From: Talpa occidentalis
Taxonomy: Eukaryota; Chordata; Mammalia; Eulipotyphla; Talpidae
Length of the DNA stretch: 64,000 nucleotides
Assembly: GCF_014898055.3 (NCBI RefSeq)
Contig: NW_023601104.1
Span: forward strand, 70,539,106 to 70,603,105
Reading direction: 5' to 3'
The number at the start of each line of letters is the position of its first letter. The stretch's first letter is position 1. The notes beneath the pieces were generated by a model that saw nothing but the letters and a program-made list of their open reading frames with translations, had not been told where the DNA came from and made no database searches. The position numbers were made by a program, and so were the translations under genes. Shown here piece after piece: positions 39,540 through 51,794 of this stretch.

Positions 39540-40565
39540 TCCTGACCCTCTCTGTCTAAGGGGCACTGTCTGGTACGCCACTATCTTCAAGCTGCAGCAG
39601 ATAACTCACTCAAGTCTTCTACATTCTTCCCACCAATGGCAATTCTTCCCCTGTGCTTTCCGTTCTAACACAATGTCTAACGAGTAAACATTCAGGAATC
39701 CCATGTCAATGCATAAATGCTCAGAGGCAGTAAGACCAAATGGTGAGCAAGCAAAAAGACAGGGATACAAATCCAGAATTTATAATTTTTAAGTCCATGT
39801 CTATTTCTACTTTATGCCACAATTACTATGAAATAGAACTTTTGTATCTGAAATTTAGGATCTTGAGTATATGTCTTTTCTTTATAGTTCTTTCAACATG
39901 GTTAGTATTTTGGTCAAATGAAATAAATACTGAGTGACATATTTGCTTAGGGCAAGTTATCTAAAAATTAACCTTTGCACAATTCTTTGGCATGAAAACA
40001 TAACATAATTCAGTAAATAGTCTCATGCATTTCAAAGAGTATGGGTAATTTTTATTTGAGTCATTACAACTTGCACATAAGGAATTTTATTTCAAAAACT
40101 TCTACTTGAACTGCAATATAAATGTGTATGACTGCTCTATCTGAAAGGTCAAGCTTCTCATAGTTAAAAAGTGTGCAGTAATAAATCATTTGATTAGAAG
40201 TGCATGTGTTCAAATTACCCATGCTATATGGGTGTGGGACGGAGGGAAAATCAAGTCCTCTGACCAGTAGTAAGTCCTAAATGTAAAGGTAATTATTAAA
40301 TGTTTCAATTAAAAAAATGCTTGATCTTATTCAATTTATAAATCTATTTTTTTTAACCTCTCATATGTGAAGTAGAAATACACACTGGTGACCTTTTTCT
40401 AGTTCATATATAGAAAAATTTTATTTATCCATTTGGATAATAGAAAGCACAGCTTCAATACTAAGTATTTTGGGAAAATGTCTCAGTAAAATTCCCATTA
40501 TATCAGCAATGAAATCATCATCATCAACACCACAGGCATACATTTTTTATTGCATAACAGATGTT
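39540..40565. other. Intron without recognised features
   Basis: AT-rich; nothing supported. Confidence 0.5.
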
Positions 40566-40569
40566 TTTA

Positions 40570-40770
40570 CTAATTTGTTTCAAGCAACTCTCCAAAATTT
40601 ATGGTCATTTCTCTTAGAGATGATGAAACTAAAGGCATAGAGGTTTTTAGCTACTTGTCCAGGGTTAAAGAGGTACTCAATGGTAGATTCAGGGGTCAAG
40701 TCCAGGTAGTGTGACCCAAAGCCTGTGCATTGCACCACTTCTAAAACTGCTTCTCAGTAAACATTTAAAT
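40570..40770 (-). repeat. MIR fragment
   Basis: Plus-strand 'gatgatgaaactaaaggcat agaggtttttagctacttgt' and 'ccagggttaaagaggtactc' follow the inverted MIR (gatgaggaaactgaggcaca gagaggttaagtaacttgcc caaggtcac). The end 'gcattgcaccacttc' corresponds to the MIR tRNA-like head. Confidence 0.65.
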
Positions 40771-42265
40771 TTATTTTGCCATTAACCATAACATGGTCTT
40801 TCTGTGTTTAAATAACACATCAGTGAAAACTAACAGAACATTCATTTGCAAAGGAAATGAAAACTTAAATATGTCAAGCTGTTGCATTCAGAATTTTTAA
40901 TTGGCTTATTGAATCCTATTAATGTTGACCATCTTCTACAAACCAAGGCTTTCGCTAGAGCAGAGGTCGATTAGTGTCCAAGATGGCATCTTCCCAAGGA
41001 AATATCCTGATTGTAGCCAGATAAACCATTTACGTTCAGTATCACAAATGCTATGTAGGAGAGAGGCAGAGATGCAGCTCCCCAAACTTGGGGGCTCAAG
41101 AAAAGATTACCAAATTAGCAATTTCTAAGTCATTTTTAAAATTCCTTGGCATTATGTGGCTTTAATATGACAGATAAACTTTGTATCAAGTTATGTCTGC
41201 TGAAGACAGCTCAATTCTTTTGCCACTGATATGAGAGAATAAATTTCCCCCTGTGGAAAACAAGTCTCATGGAGATAGTCATATTAAAAATGTCCTGTCT
41301 GAACAATAGAGTTGGTGAGACATTAGGTGTTAGTCCTGCCTCCTTCACAAACTATGTGTTAAGGATACTGAGGAAAAAGGGACTGAAATGAATAGAAAGC
41401 CCTGGGTAAGAGATAAGAAAACATGTGTCATGTGTTGCTATGATAAGTGAGAAAAAGAGAGAAAAAGATATAACAAAGGATGAGGAAACATGCATAATTT
41501 TCTCCACTCAGCCTCAATGTTTAATAAAAGAGCTGTATAAGCCATGTGGTAGGATAGGGCTGGCTTAAGGTGGAGCTGCCCACATATATTAGAAAGAGAC
41601 TAATCAGAATCAGGAAGAACATGTAATTTGCAAGAAAAATCCCTAATCTGAAACTGAGTCATAGATTGTGTCAAGGAGTGTCCTCAGAGTCAACTGTTCT
41701 GGTCCTTTCATCCTATTAAATTCCTGATTTTCAGAAACCATACACTATTAATCTATCTCTTCTTTTTTCCCTCCTGAATTGAGGTCCTTAATAAGAACTT
41801 TCCTCCCTTACTGAGAACTTTCTCATCAATCAGCATGTAAGCATATTCAAGTTTCTGCCAGCTTATAGAAAAAACCTTTTTTGATATTTTACAATTTCAT
41901 TTCCTTTTCATTCAAAAAATATTAATTGGGTGTCTGCTGTGAGCCAGAATCAGCACTTTCAGTGACAACACAGAGATGAACAAAGTGGGCTCAGTCCCTC
42001 CTACCTACCCACCCACACTGTTGATAATTACTTGATTATGTCAACAAAATTATTCTCTTTACCTAATTAAACTTTTCCCCCCAAAAGATGGCTCTGGCAA
42101 ATGTTAAGAACCAAATATGAAAACATTATATTGGAAGATTTCTATGCCAAGCAATGAAAAGAATAGAGAAAATAAAATTTCTCTATCAATTGCAACACTT
42201 AGCTCAGTGGACATTGATTAGGACAAGGAATAAATTTTTGAAATGTATGACTCTCACTTACCTTA
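40771..42265. other. Intron without genes
   Basis: A possible ancient repeat at 41930-42010 ('tgctgtgagccagaatcagc', 'gagatgaacaaagtgggctc'). Otherwise unassigned. Confidence 0.45.
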
Positions 42266-42278
42266 TAGAAAAGCTCCA

Positions 42279-42548
42279 GGAGGGACCTCCCTGGTGGTGC
42301 AAGGGGTTAAGCACAGCACTGTGAAGCTATCTGCAGCCTCTTTAGCATGAGTTCGATACCTAGATGGCCAGGGAGCTACCCACATGATGCAGCAGACCTC
42401 TCCTGTCTGGCCCACAGCATAAGCTGTATTTCTGTTAGTCTGCCTGTTCTGTTCCCTACTCTTTCTCTGGTAAATTCTCTCGTTCCCCACACCTCTGGTC
42501 AGTACGCCAGTTCTTGTTTGCATAAATAAATCTTTAAAAAAAAAAAAT
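42279..42548 (+). mobile_element. tRNA-derived SINE, copy 9 (type B)
   Basis: 'gggacctccctggtggtgca' and 'aggggttaagcacagcactg'. Flanks gaaaagctcca at 42268-42278 (with one split base context) and 42549-42559. End 'gcataaataaatcttt' plus an A tail. Confidence 0.92.
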
Positions 42549-42559
42549 GAAAAGCTCCA

Positions 42560-43480
42560 AGAACTTCTTGCTATCTACTCACTAAGAGAGCTAGTACCAA
42601 TAAAGAGAAAAAGAAAAGGAAAAAAAAAAAAAAGAACACAAGGAAGAAATAAATGAAAAAAAATACTAATTTATAATTTGGCACATTATAATCCCACAAA
42701 TATTAAGAATGATATTTTTAAGGATAAAAAAAAGTATTTCAAAAAATAGTAATTTAAAGACATAGAGTATACATGAAGAATAATTCTTTATGATGCTACC
42801 AATTTATAGGTCTAAAATGTTGCTCTTGTGGAATGAAATAAATCCTTTTTGGAATTGTTTCAGTCATTAGGCAAGTTCACAAGATTTATCCGAAGTTGAG
42901 AACAATCCACACATCAGAGATGATTCAAGTTCATATCAATATATTATACAACCTTGAGCTCTCAATAAAAATCAGCATCCAACTGGCTAAATCACACTTT
43001 TTGTTTAGGAAATATGAATGTTTAATGATCCAGTGCTTTGAATTTCAAAGCTTGGAGGCACTTAGGAAATAAAACACTTGCTTTTTTTTTTTTTTTTCCT
43101 TTTCTGAGTGGATTTGGAGTAGAAAATAATAAAATTCCTTATCTGTTTATCATAAAGGCCCCACATCCTCCTTAATATTTTTCCTCAAGTGAAAGGATGA
43201 GGTGGCTGGGCATGGAAGTAAGGGGTAAGGTGAGAGAAGTCCTTAGTCTCTGCAGGCCATGTAGAGCGACGGCACCAGCCTGTACTGACAGACACAAAGT
43301 GGTCTGTGAGTGTGCAGAGGCTACATGATGGTCCACGCCCAAGAGCTGATGTGGTTCTAGCTTTCTATTTCAATTATCAACCCAGGCTTCTCACATGACA
43401 GGGTATTTCAAGGAGTTCGATACCCACTAACTCTTTGACATGCTGAAGGTTTGAAGCTCCTGAGCTTAATGAGTATTATT
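42560..43480. other. Intron, A/T-rich
   Basis: A-rich tracts at 42600-42670 and a T15 run near 43082-43097. No gene or clear element. Confidence 0.45.
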
Positions 43481-43489
43481 TATATTTAA

Positions 43490-43970
43490 AACTAACTGTG
43501 GAAACTATTTTGAGTTACAGACTCCATCTTGTCTGTAACCTGCCATGTTTATTTAGTCTTCTAGGTTAAAAGCCTGACCCGGGAGCCTGACTCAACTCCC
43601 TGTTGGTGACTATGAAGAAACATTCACTCACTGATTTCTCCTTATTGATGAGTATGAAAGAACAGCAACGTCCTGTTCTCTCCTTATCTATGATTAAGAA
43701 AGAAAGCAGAACACCATTTGCTTATTGCTACAAAAGACCCCATATTCCAGCCGTCTTTCTGCAGACTCCTGTGAAGCCACCTAAAAGCTTCAAAGGAAGG
43801 ACCTAAAACTTAGGCCACTACCTTCCTTGATCTTTAAAATGCCCCTCTGTTCTGACCCTGGTGGATCAGTCCTTGGAACCACCCCTCAACTGTGGGCCCG
43901 ATACCTGTTTTCTATTAAACACTTGCTTGATTACATTACAATCTGATTATTTCTAAGTCGATAAAACCAA
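43490..43970 (+). mobile_element. Probable LTR-derived sequence
   Basis: 'gagttacagactccatcttg' and a polyadenylation signal attaaa (43914-43919) after 'ggcccgatacctgttttcta' resemble the U3-R layout of mammalian ERV LTRs. It is denser in C/G than its surroundings. I see no flanking duplication or internal retroviral coding sequence. Confidence 0.4.
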
Positions 43971-44214
43971 AAAGAAAAAAACAACCCTCCCACTGAGGAA
44001 AGAATACAGCATGACTTTAGTTAATTCGCCTCCTAGAACTTTGTTCCTGAAGCAGTGAGGTTTTGCTGGAGGTCTTGCTTGTGTATTTGATACTTCAGAA
44101 GAAATATCTTATTGTTACACATAAGAAAGGAAAGGCAACTGAGCACTTTGTGTACAAATGTGTTCCTTTCCTTATAAATAACTGGTGAGAATAAGAGCAT
44201 GGGATTTCTGGATG

Positions 44215-44400
44215 AGAGAAATCAGGATTAAGTCCTCAAATGCACATCATATGAGCTTGTAACCTTGGAAAAGCTATTTAATCATTCTGGGTTTTCTGTT
44301 TCTTCAGATTAAATAAAATCAATAGCAATAATAATAAAATAACAACAATCCTTGCCCATATAGTTTTTAGGAGAATGGAACAATAACATGATGCATATAA
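44215..44400 (+). repeat. MIR fragment
   Basis: 'catatgagcttgtaaccttg gaaaagctatttaatcattc tgggttttctgtttcttcag' followed by 'aataataataaaataacaac' follows the MIR 3' half (gctgtgtgaccttgggcaag ttacttaacctctctgtgcc tcagtttcctcat). Confidence 0.7.
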
Positions 44401-44748
44401 AATGGTTTGCACAGAAATGACCACATACAAAGCATGCAGGAAAATTACAGTTCTACAATTAAAAATAGTGAAATTTTGTCAGATCTCTGAATATTATTAT
44501 AGGGGAAAGTTTAAATCTGACTTCAATTTGATATTGCCTTATATAAAGATTTTGGAAGTCAGAAAAAAAATACTTCCTAAGCATTTTCATGACAAGAATA
44601 TGACTGCAGGTGATCTGCCAAATCCCAAATTCCAAAATGTTAGCAAGTTTCAAATGTTAGCAAATTCTACTGGCTATCTTGAATATATTTTGGGTTTTTA
44701 TGCCCTAATCTTACAGTAATAGATTAATTTTAAAAACTTTATTAAGCA

Positions 44749-45011
44749 GGGCCTCCCTAGTGGCACAGGCGGTTGAGTGCCGCACTGTGAAGCTGTCTGC
44801 AGCCTTTGCACACCAGTTCGATCCTGGCCGGCCAGCGAGAATCCCACATGGCGAAGCAGACTTCTCCTGTCTCGCCCGCTGTTCCCCTCAGCAGTGTACT
44901 TCAGTCAGTCTGCCTGTTCTGTTCCCCACTCTGTCTCTGGTGAATCCTCTCACCCTCCCACACATCTGGCCTATACCGTGGTTCTTGTATAAATAAATCT
45001 TAAAAAAAAAT
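44749..45011 (+). mobile_element. tRNA-derived SINE, copy 10 (type C)
   Basis: gggcctccctagtggcacag start, end 'cttgtataaataaatcttaa'. Perfect 16 bp target duplication aaaactttattaagca at 44733-44748 and 45012-45027. The head lacks one base block (gcctttgcacaccagttcga). Confidence 0.96.
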
Positions 45012-45147
45012 AAAACTTTATTAAGCAAATAACCGTAAGTTGACAAGATATCAAATCTGCTTTTAAAATGGTTCGTTGCTAATGAAAAGCCAAGAAGACT
45101 AACGTAGACTATAAAGGTTGTTTTGTGTGTGTTATTCTTCTTGATTC

Positions 45148-45416
45148 TTTTTTTTTTTTTTAAGATTTATGTATTTATACAAGAACAGGTACAGGCCAGA
45201 GGCACGGGAGGGCGAGAGAATTCAGCAGAGACAGAGGGGAGAGCAGAACAGGCAGACGGACTTAAACACTGCTGAGGGGAGCAGTGGGAGAGACAGGAGA
45301 GGTCTGCTGCGCCATGTGGGTATCTCCCTGGCGGGCTGGGAATTGAACCTGCGCTGCAGAGGCTGAAGACAGCGTCACATCACTGTACTCAACCCACTGC
45401 GCCACCAGGGAGGCAC
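45148..45416 (-). mobile_element. tRNA-derived SINE, copy 11 (type C)
   Basis: Poly(T) then 'aagatttatgtatttataca' at the left, 'cgccaccagggaggcac' at the right. It lies 120 bp from copy 10 in the opposite orientation. Target duplication unclear. Confidence 0.9.
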
Positions 45417-45985
45417 TTTTTTTGCTTCTTATTAATGCCATCTCTGAACAACTTGAAATTATGGTACATATGTTTTAGAAAAGATTAAGTACATTCCTTA
45501 ATATCAACTCTGGTCTCTGCTTCCAACTGTGATGTAGTTGTTGATAACAGACACATCCTGACATCATAAATTATGAGAAAATTGAACAAAATAAATGAAA
45601 CAGCTTCTATTTTTAGAAGTTCGTCCACAAACAGGACATAACTGTTTTCCTGAAAGACAGGAAATAAGCAAGATGAGCTCAATAGCTGCCCTGGATATCT
45701 GTCTGGTGATCACAGAATGGGAGCAAGGGGGTGGGAGTGGGAGGCGAAATTCAACATAAGTAATATGATCAAGCTGAGCCCATAAGACTGAGATCAGAAT
45801 TTGGGAAAGGTAAGGAAGCTAAAATTTTTATAATGGAGAATCAGAAATAAATATGCTATGGAACGGAAAAAATTTCAGAAATTTACATAGGGCCCTTGTG
45901 TCTGAATAATATGCTGTGTGTGAACAAGGTAAAATTCCTTGGGGCCAAGCTAAAAATAGCTGATGGATCTGTTAAACTAGATCTA
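45417..45985. other. Intron without recognised features
   Basis: Nothing supported. Confidence 0.45.
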
Positions 45986-46205
45986 GAAAATTTCCAAAGG
46001 AAAACATAGGAGAAAATCTTATCAGTTTTAGGATAAACAAAAACTTTCTAATTTTACAAATTAAAATCTTCTGCATGTCAAAGTATTTTCATTAAAAAAT
46101 TAAAAATTTACATTGGAGACTGGGAGAAAATATTTCAATGCATATATATTTAAAAAATATCTAAAATGTAAAATATTATTTTTAAAATCAATAACTTAAA
46201 AGGGT
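45986..46205 (+). mobile_element. Old L1M fragment
   Basis: 'aaaacataggagaaaatctt', 'taaaatcttctgcatgtcaa' and 'ggagactgggagaaaatatt' match the ORF2 3' region of old L1M elements. Confidence 0.7.
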
Positions 46206-46209
46206 CAAA

Positions 46210-46562
46210 AAATTGACCACAGACTGGGTGGCTGAAGCAAAGGAAATTTGTTTTCTCACAATTCTGCAGGTCTGCTGTCTAAGACCAAGATGTTGGTGGG
46301 ATTGGTTTCCCGTGAGGCAATTCTCCTTGATTTGCAGATGGTCATCTTATCCCTGTGTCTTCACATCTTCCCCTTGCAAATGTTTGTGGCCAAATTTCCT
46401 ATTCTTATAAGAACACCAGTTATCTTGCATTAGAACCTACCATAATGACCTCATTTTTATTTAATTACCTCCTTAAAGACCTATCTTCAAATAAGATCAC
46501 ATTCTGAGGCACTAGGGGCTTCAACATATGAATTTTATGGAGAGAATTCAGTCCATAAACGC
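46210..46562 (-). mobile_element. MLT1-type MaLR LTR
   Basis: Plus strand is the reverse of MLT1: 'gaccacagactgggtggctg', 'ggaaatttgttttctcacaa', 'cttcacatcttccccttgca', 'attcttataagaacaccagt', 'cttcaacatatgaattttat' and 'gaattcagtccataaa'. This is an ancient non-autonomous retrovirus-like LTR shared across placental mammals. The overlapping reading frames at 46213-46433 are chance. Confidence 0.88.
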
Positions 46563-46592
46563 TTCATTAAAAAAAGATATAAGAATGATTAA

Positions 46593-46850
46593 GGGCCTCC
46601 CTGGTGGCGCCAGGAGTTAAATACAGCATTATGAAGCTATCTGCAGCCTCTGCAGCACGAGTTCCGGCCAGGCAGGGAGCTACCTACATGGCACAGCAGA
46701 CCTCTCCTATCTGGCCCACTGCACCCCTCAGCAGTGTATTTCAGTCAGTCTGCCTGTTCTGTTCCCTGCTCTGTCTCTGATGAATCCTCTCACCCTCCCG
46801 CACATCTGGTCTGTACCCCGGATCTTGTATAAATAAATCTTTAAAATAAA
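46593..46850 (+). mobile_element. tRNA-derived SINE, copy 12 (type B)
   Basis: gggcctccctggtggcgcca and 'gttaaatacagcattatgaa'. The B-box region is shortened (cacgagttccggccaggca), losing the 'gatccc' core. Target duplication not clear. Confidence 0.88.
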
Positions 46851-47980
46851 TATGTAAATATCAAATTATGTGCATGTCATCTGTTCCCTGCTATATCTGC
46901 AAAGACTACACCATGACTGTAGAGTTCTTATTGAATGAACGTAAGACTTCTTTAGCCAGTCCATATGACTAAACATCTAGGATAGTTCCAACGTAATGGT
47001 AAATATTCAATCTCATCTCTAGTAATTTAAGCATATTTTATGTCTCCTAAAGTCCATTCCCAAACATTCTCAAGAAAACTTGTAGCAATGTATATTGATA
47101 TCTATATTATTATGCAGTTTTCTTATTCTGCTCCCTCCCTAATAAGAGGCATTAAAATTTATGGCACCTTTGCCAATTTGATTTGGAATATATATTTAGT
47201 GTTGAATTTCCTTGATTATAAGGGGTATTAACCTTCTCCATAGAATTTATTTGTGTTTTTTCTTTGCGCATTTTGAAAAGTCTACTTTTAGAGTTCTGCA
47301 TTTAGTGCTATTCAAAAGCAAATGTCATTCATGTCTCCTAATTATAATCTGTATAGCCATATAATACATTTTAAATTCACAGAACCAGGGCAGAACTCTG
47401 TGTCCATTCTCTGTTCAGAAGAACATTTTTATTAAAGAATATTTTACTAGGCATACTGAGTAATGTGTTTATTACATAGCATCTTCACAACAAGCAGCAC
47501 TCAAAATTCTTTTTCTATCAGCAATCTCTTGATATAAATTTATATTCAGTGAAGTTATGGTGGTGATTGCAAGAAACACTAAATATTTTATCTCAATTCC
47601 TACTCATGCTTTCAAAATCAGTGGCATTGCAACAGGTTTTTTTTTATTAGGAGGGTTTATGCATGGAATTATATTTTCTGTGGAATTGACTATGGCTCTA
47701 GAAAAAGAGTTCATTAGTGCTACGATTATATGTATCCTATAAATCCTATCCTTTAAAAAATGCACATATACACACACTCATGCATTTATAGATAAATTCC
47801 CAAAGTTTTCAAGAAACACTTCCAAAAAAGAAAACCCAGTACTGAGTTTTAAACCTTTTTTCAAAATGTAAAAGAATAGATGTGATTTTCAACAGTGAAA
47901 TGAGTAGCTGATCTCACTGGTCACAAAAGTTGGGATATCATGGCATCCTACAGTCGAAAGAAGACCCTCGCTCCTCACTC
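46851..47980. other. Intron without recognised features
   Basis: AT-rich, no supported gene. Frames at 47040-47231 and 47557-47742 lack motifs. Confidence 0.45.
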
Positions 47981-47982
47981 CA

Positions 47983-48052
47983 ATATGTGTGTGTGTGTGT
48001 GTCTGTCTGTCTGTATATGTATGTATATATGTGTGTGTGTGTATATATATAG
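47983..48052 (+). repeat. (TG)n/(TCTG)n/(TATG)n compound microsatellite
   Basis: 'tgtgtgtgtgtgtgtctgtc' passing to tgtatatgtatg and gtgtgtgtgtatatatat. Confidence 0.9.
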
Positions 48053-48073
48053 AATACAAACTATATGCATTAG

Positions 48074-48775
48074 TGACAGTGAGACACAGGGCAAGCTAGG
48101 GTTATTAGGCAGTTTCAGGGACAGTGCAGGAGGGGACCTCTGAAGAATTTAGTGAGGCTTCAGAGATAAGGACAAACAAGGGAATGTAACCAATTCCACT
48201 GGGAAAAACAAACATCCCAGGACCATTGTTAACAAAATGGGAAAAACAAACATTCCAGAACCACGGACAACATTGTTAAGGATGGTCCTGGTTTTCTTCA
48301 GGTGATAAAGATAAAGTGTGGAGATGCTCTCCTGGAAGACTAGGCCATAAAGATAAAGATGTAACAAATGGGGAAAGACAAACCTGTTAGATAAGGAATG
48401 TGAAGATCTCCCACTCGGTAGCAAATTAAGTGAGACAGCAGAGAACTGACCAATCACAAAGAGACTGGTGGAGCTTTAGAATAATCAGGGAAAGAAGGTA
48501 TATATTCCCTGAGACACGACTCCACTTTGGCTTCCTTGCCCCTCCCAGGCCTGGTTCCCTGGCCTGGGAGTCCCACTTTATTTCTGTTCTTTTTCTCCTC
48601 AATAAACTTTTTCTTTCTCTAAACAAACCTGCCTCTTCTCTCTTGCTTGCCTGAGCATCTGCGAAGTTCCTGCTGCGACTTTGTGAGACACCAACCCGTG
48701 GGGGTCTAGCAGCTGGGGCTCAGCATTGCCCCTGCAGCCTGGGATCTGTTCCTGGCTGGAAGACTAGGCCTGACA
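48074..48775 (+). mobile_element. Probable solo LTR of an endogenous retrovirus
   Basis: About 700 bp with LTR architecture. Two U3 direct repeats (48200-48235 and 48238-48280, both with gggaaaaacaaaca) are followed by a CCAAT box (48450-48454), a TATA-like tatata (48499-48504) and AATAAA (48601-48606) in a C/T-rich R region. The end is cctgaca (48769-48775). The proposed start is tgacag at 48074, loosely inverse to the end. No gag, pol or env and no second LTR lie nearby. Size and layout suggest a gammaretrovirus-like (ERV1) LTR; class and exact ends are inferred. Confidence 0.6.
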
Positions 48776-49525
48776 ATTCCGGTATCAACAGTTTTATCAC
48801 CAGGCCCAATATTTACTTAGTTTTCTTTTTCAAAAAATGAAGTCAGTATGTATTTAGTGCCATATTTGTACATTTGAAAACATCTCAGTAATATGGGCCT
48901 ATTTTTAGAAAAAGATGGAAACTAAGTCCAGGATGTGTTTGTTGCCAAGCTGAATTTGGAAATAACAAAGGTTGCACATCCAGAGCCACCCAGCCACTGA
49001 TACATGGTCCAGTCCCCTTCCTTTCATTGACACAGGAAAAAAATGCTGTAAAAGTTCAACTGTTTTGCAGGAGCTGAATTTACCTCTACTTTTTACTTTT
49101 TGATCATTTGTATTAGATTTATATAGAAACCCCTTTAAGGCTTTGGTAAAATGCATATATGTTATGGTTACTTAGGCCACATAATAAATCATACTTTTCT
49201 ACCCATATTTGGCATTGGAGGTAGTCCATGTTATCCTGAGAAGGTGCTTAGTTCCTAAGAGCTTCAGTGCTAAAATAAGCACTATTGAAGTACATAAGAC
49301 AAAAGAAACTAGACAAAAATTGTTTAAAGATTTTGCATGGGAGATTCCATTAGCTCCACCACTTTTAAACATTTATGACAAGAATGTCTCACTTCTAAAA
49401 TTCCTGATGCTATAAGAAATGATAAATAGTTAATTACCACTATGCATTTGCTAGCAATAGGTTATCATTTAACAAGAACTGCATATCATAATGTCTTGTA
49501 AGACTGATAGAAGTAGCCATATTTT
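48776..49525. other. Intron without recognised features
   Basis: Nothing supported. Short frames at 48905-49156 and 49209-49415 lack motifs. Confidence 0.45.
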
Positions 49526-49527
49526 AC

Positions 49528-49665
49528 AGATCCGGATGAAAAATATTCAGTACAATATTCAGTAGAACAAATAATTTCCCAATCTTATATCACCAGTGAG
49601 TGATGGAGACTAGGTTCAAGGCTGGTTACTTTCAAACTCTGATTTCTGATCAGATTTATGTACTG
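49528..49665 (-). repeat. MIR fragment
   Basis: 'attttacagatccggatgaa', 'tcccaatcttatatcaccag' and 'tgagtgatggagactaggtt' follow the inverted MIR order (cattttacagatgaggaaac ... caaggtcacacagctagtaa gtggcagagc). Confidence 0.6.
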
Positions 49666-49718
49666 TCTCATAAAATAGCCTCCATGGTCCACACTACCTC
49701 TACCACCCTTGAAAACCT

Positions 49719-49785
49719 ACATCCAACAACAATCTTTTAGGTACAACCTTTTATTTTAAACATCCAACAACACTCTTTTGGGGAC
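49719..49785. repeat. Short imperfect duplication (period 41 bp)
   Basis: 'acatccaacaacaatctttt' at 49719 recurs as acatccaacaacactctttt at 49760. Confidence 0.85.
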
Positions 49786-51750
49786 CTTCTGGATCCTGCA
49801 GAAAATCCTTCAGTGTCATTCTTCACCCTGTCATCTGAGAAGGACCACAAGTTATGTCTTTTTCAGGAAAATAATAATTTTCTCTAAGGAGAAAGAACAT
49901 TAATTAGAGAATTGTATTGAGCTACATGAAATTTCTATGCTCTGTGGTTTGCACAACCATGGGAATTTAGCCACAGTGCTACACATTCAGTGTAGCTACA
50001 CAATCAAACCTGCATGAAGCTTAAAACTTGACAGTGTCCTCAGTGCTGATGTTTATATAGGAGACTGCAGAGTAAAGGCGCCTGTCTTGGTGGTTTGAAC
50101 ATACAGTGTGATAATGCTGCCCTTCTGACTCACACAATATTTGCTTCACAGCAAGTTCAGAATGTTCCTTTTCTTTTTTAATGCAGTTTACTGAATTTCT
50201 TTTACCACCATAATACACGCTGAATAGGCTTTCTGGGCGGATTTTAATTGAGCAGCGTAACTCTTCAGAATTAGACACAGATGCAAATTCAATCAAGGTT
50301 CATTAATAAAACATGCAACTTTAGCTAATATTGGTCAACTTAATTAGCATTTGGAAACCAAACTAAAGAATTTTGAAGGACTTTCTACAAAACAAAAGCC
50401 TTTTGATTGATGCTGCTTTGCTTTTATTATAAAGCACAAGAAAATTTTCTGATATTCTTGAAAATTTTATCAATAGCTTACAATAATAAGCTTCTGCAGC
50501 TAGGTTTTAACTGTCTAAACATCACTTTTTCCCAAAATTACATTGAAGAATCACAGTGGAAACTATTTAATAAGTTAATTAGTACTCACTCTTCAACAGA
50601 GCAGTACACATCAATCTAGGAGAGAAACAGTGTATTTTTTTTTCTTTTCTGAAGTGATTCTTTCCTACATCTTACTATTCATTTAACTATTGGATCCAAC
50701 CAGGACATATTTTTGAGTGAAAAAAAATGGGTGTATCTCCCAGTTTGGGAGAATTCCATTACCTAAGTTGTATCTAAGAAAATGTAGTTACCTTGTTTTA
50801 AAAACTAGCAAACAAATTGGTTCACTTAGGTACCAGAATATAATGATTTTAAATGAATGAAAATAGAAGTCAGAGTAACTTGGAAATCCTTCTAAGTTCA
50901 GGACAGTGACAACTCTGCTACTACAACTGTTATTCCTGTTCATCAAATATAAATAAGGGATATCAAAATAAAATATAAATAAGGGCTAACTAGGATACTT
51001 TAAAAGTGGAATGCTACCAATCCAATATTCATTAAGACTAGATTTGTAAATGGCATATACAGAGAGAAAACTGAGGTTGAGATAAGCTAAGTGGAATATA
51101 TACTTGTAGACACATATTTTTTCTGAATGTGCAGTAAGCTAGTATTGATATTAATGGCCTCTGTGGAGTGAGATAATGGAGTAGTCAGGTGAGGGAGTCC
51201 TTAACTTTACATCTTGAGGTTCTTTTTTTTCCACCAAGGATATGTATTATAATAATAAAATGATAACAATAATAAACAACTATGATAAATGACTCATAAT
51301 AGATGGAAAGAGTAAAGTTGAAGGGGTGGGAATTAAGAATCTTTAAGTAATGGAGGCTCCCAATGTAGAATATCTGGATATAGAAACAAAACCAATTGTT
51401 TTTTAATTTATACACAGATACTCAACAAGTATCTAGTCCCAGAAGTTTGGAACCTAAAAGACACCACCCTTTTTTGACACTTAGAGAAGCACCAATATCA
51501 TAGAAAGAGAAAAATTTCTTAAACTCCTGTGTTAAAAGTATTTTTCTTATTAAATTATAATAAAACAAGACTAGACAATAACTCACAAAATCCCTTTTAA
51601 CCTTTAAGGTAGCTATAATATGGCACTACTAGCACTCAGTACATATACAACACACACTTAAAATATTATTTACCTGAGTCTGTGAACTGCATTTAAACAA
51701 TTGACTTAAAAATGAAGATCACTGACAAAACTTTCCATTTATACAACTTT
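49786..51750. other. Intron, no gene
   Basis: AT-rich, no mobile element recognised. The minus frame 50021-50296 (91 codons) has no family motif that I can name. A doublet aaatataaataaggg occurs near 50946 and 50972. Confidence 0.45.
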
Positions 51751-51753
51751 GAG

Positions 51754-51754
<1 letters not shown>

Positions 51755-51793
<39 letters not shown>
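51755..51793. repeat. (AT)n microsatellite
   Basis: About 19 uninterrupted AT units. Confidence 0.95.

Positions 51794-51794
<1 letters not shown>

Noticed and set aside
43490..43970. A host gene promoter/first exon because of local GC and ATTAAA
   Set aside because: No CpG island or splice donor with an ORF; LTR-type origin is more likely.
48200..48280. CRISPR-like repeats
   Set aside because: Only two adjacent units without spacers, in LTR U3 context, in a mammalian genome.
50021..50296. 91-codon minus-strand frame with mixed, protein-like composition
   Set aside because: I could not name any family and saw no splice sites, poly(A) or target duplications; left unannotated.
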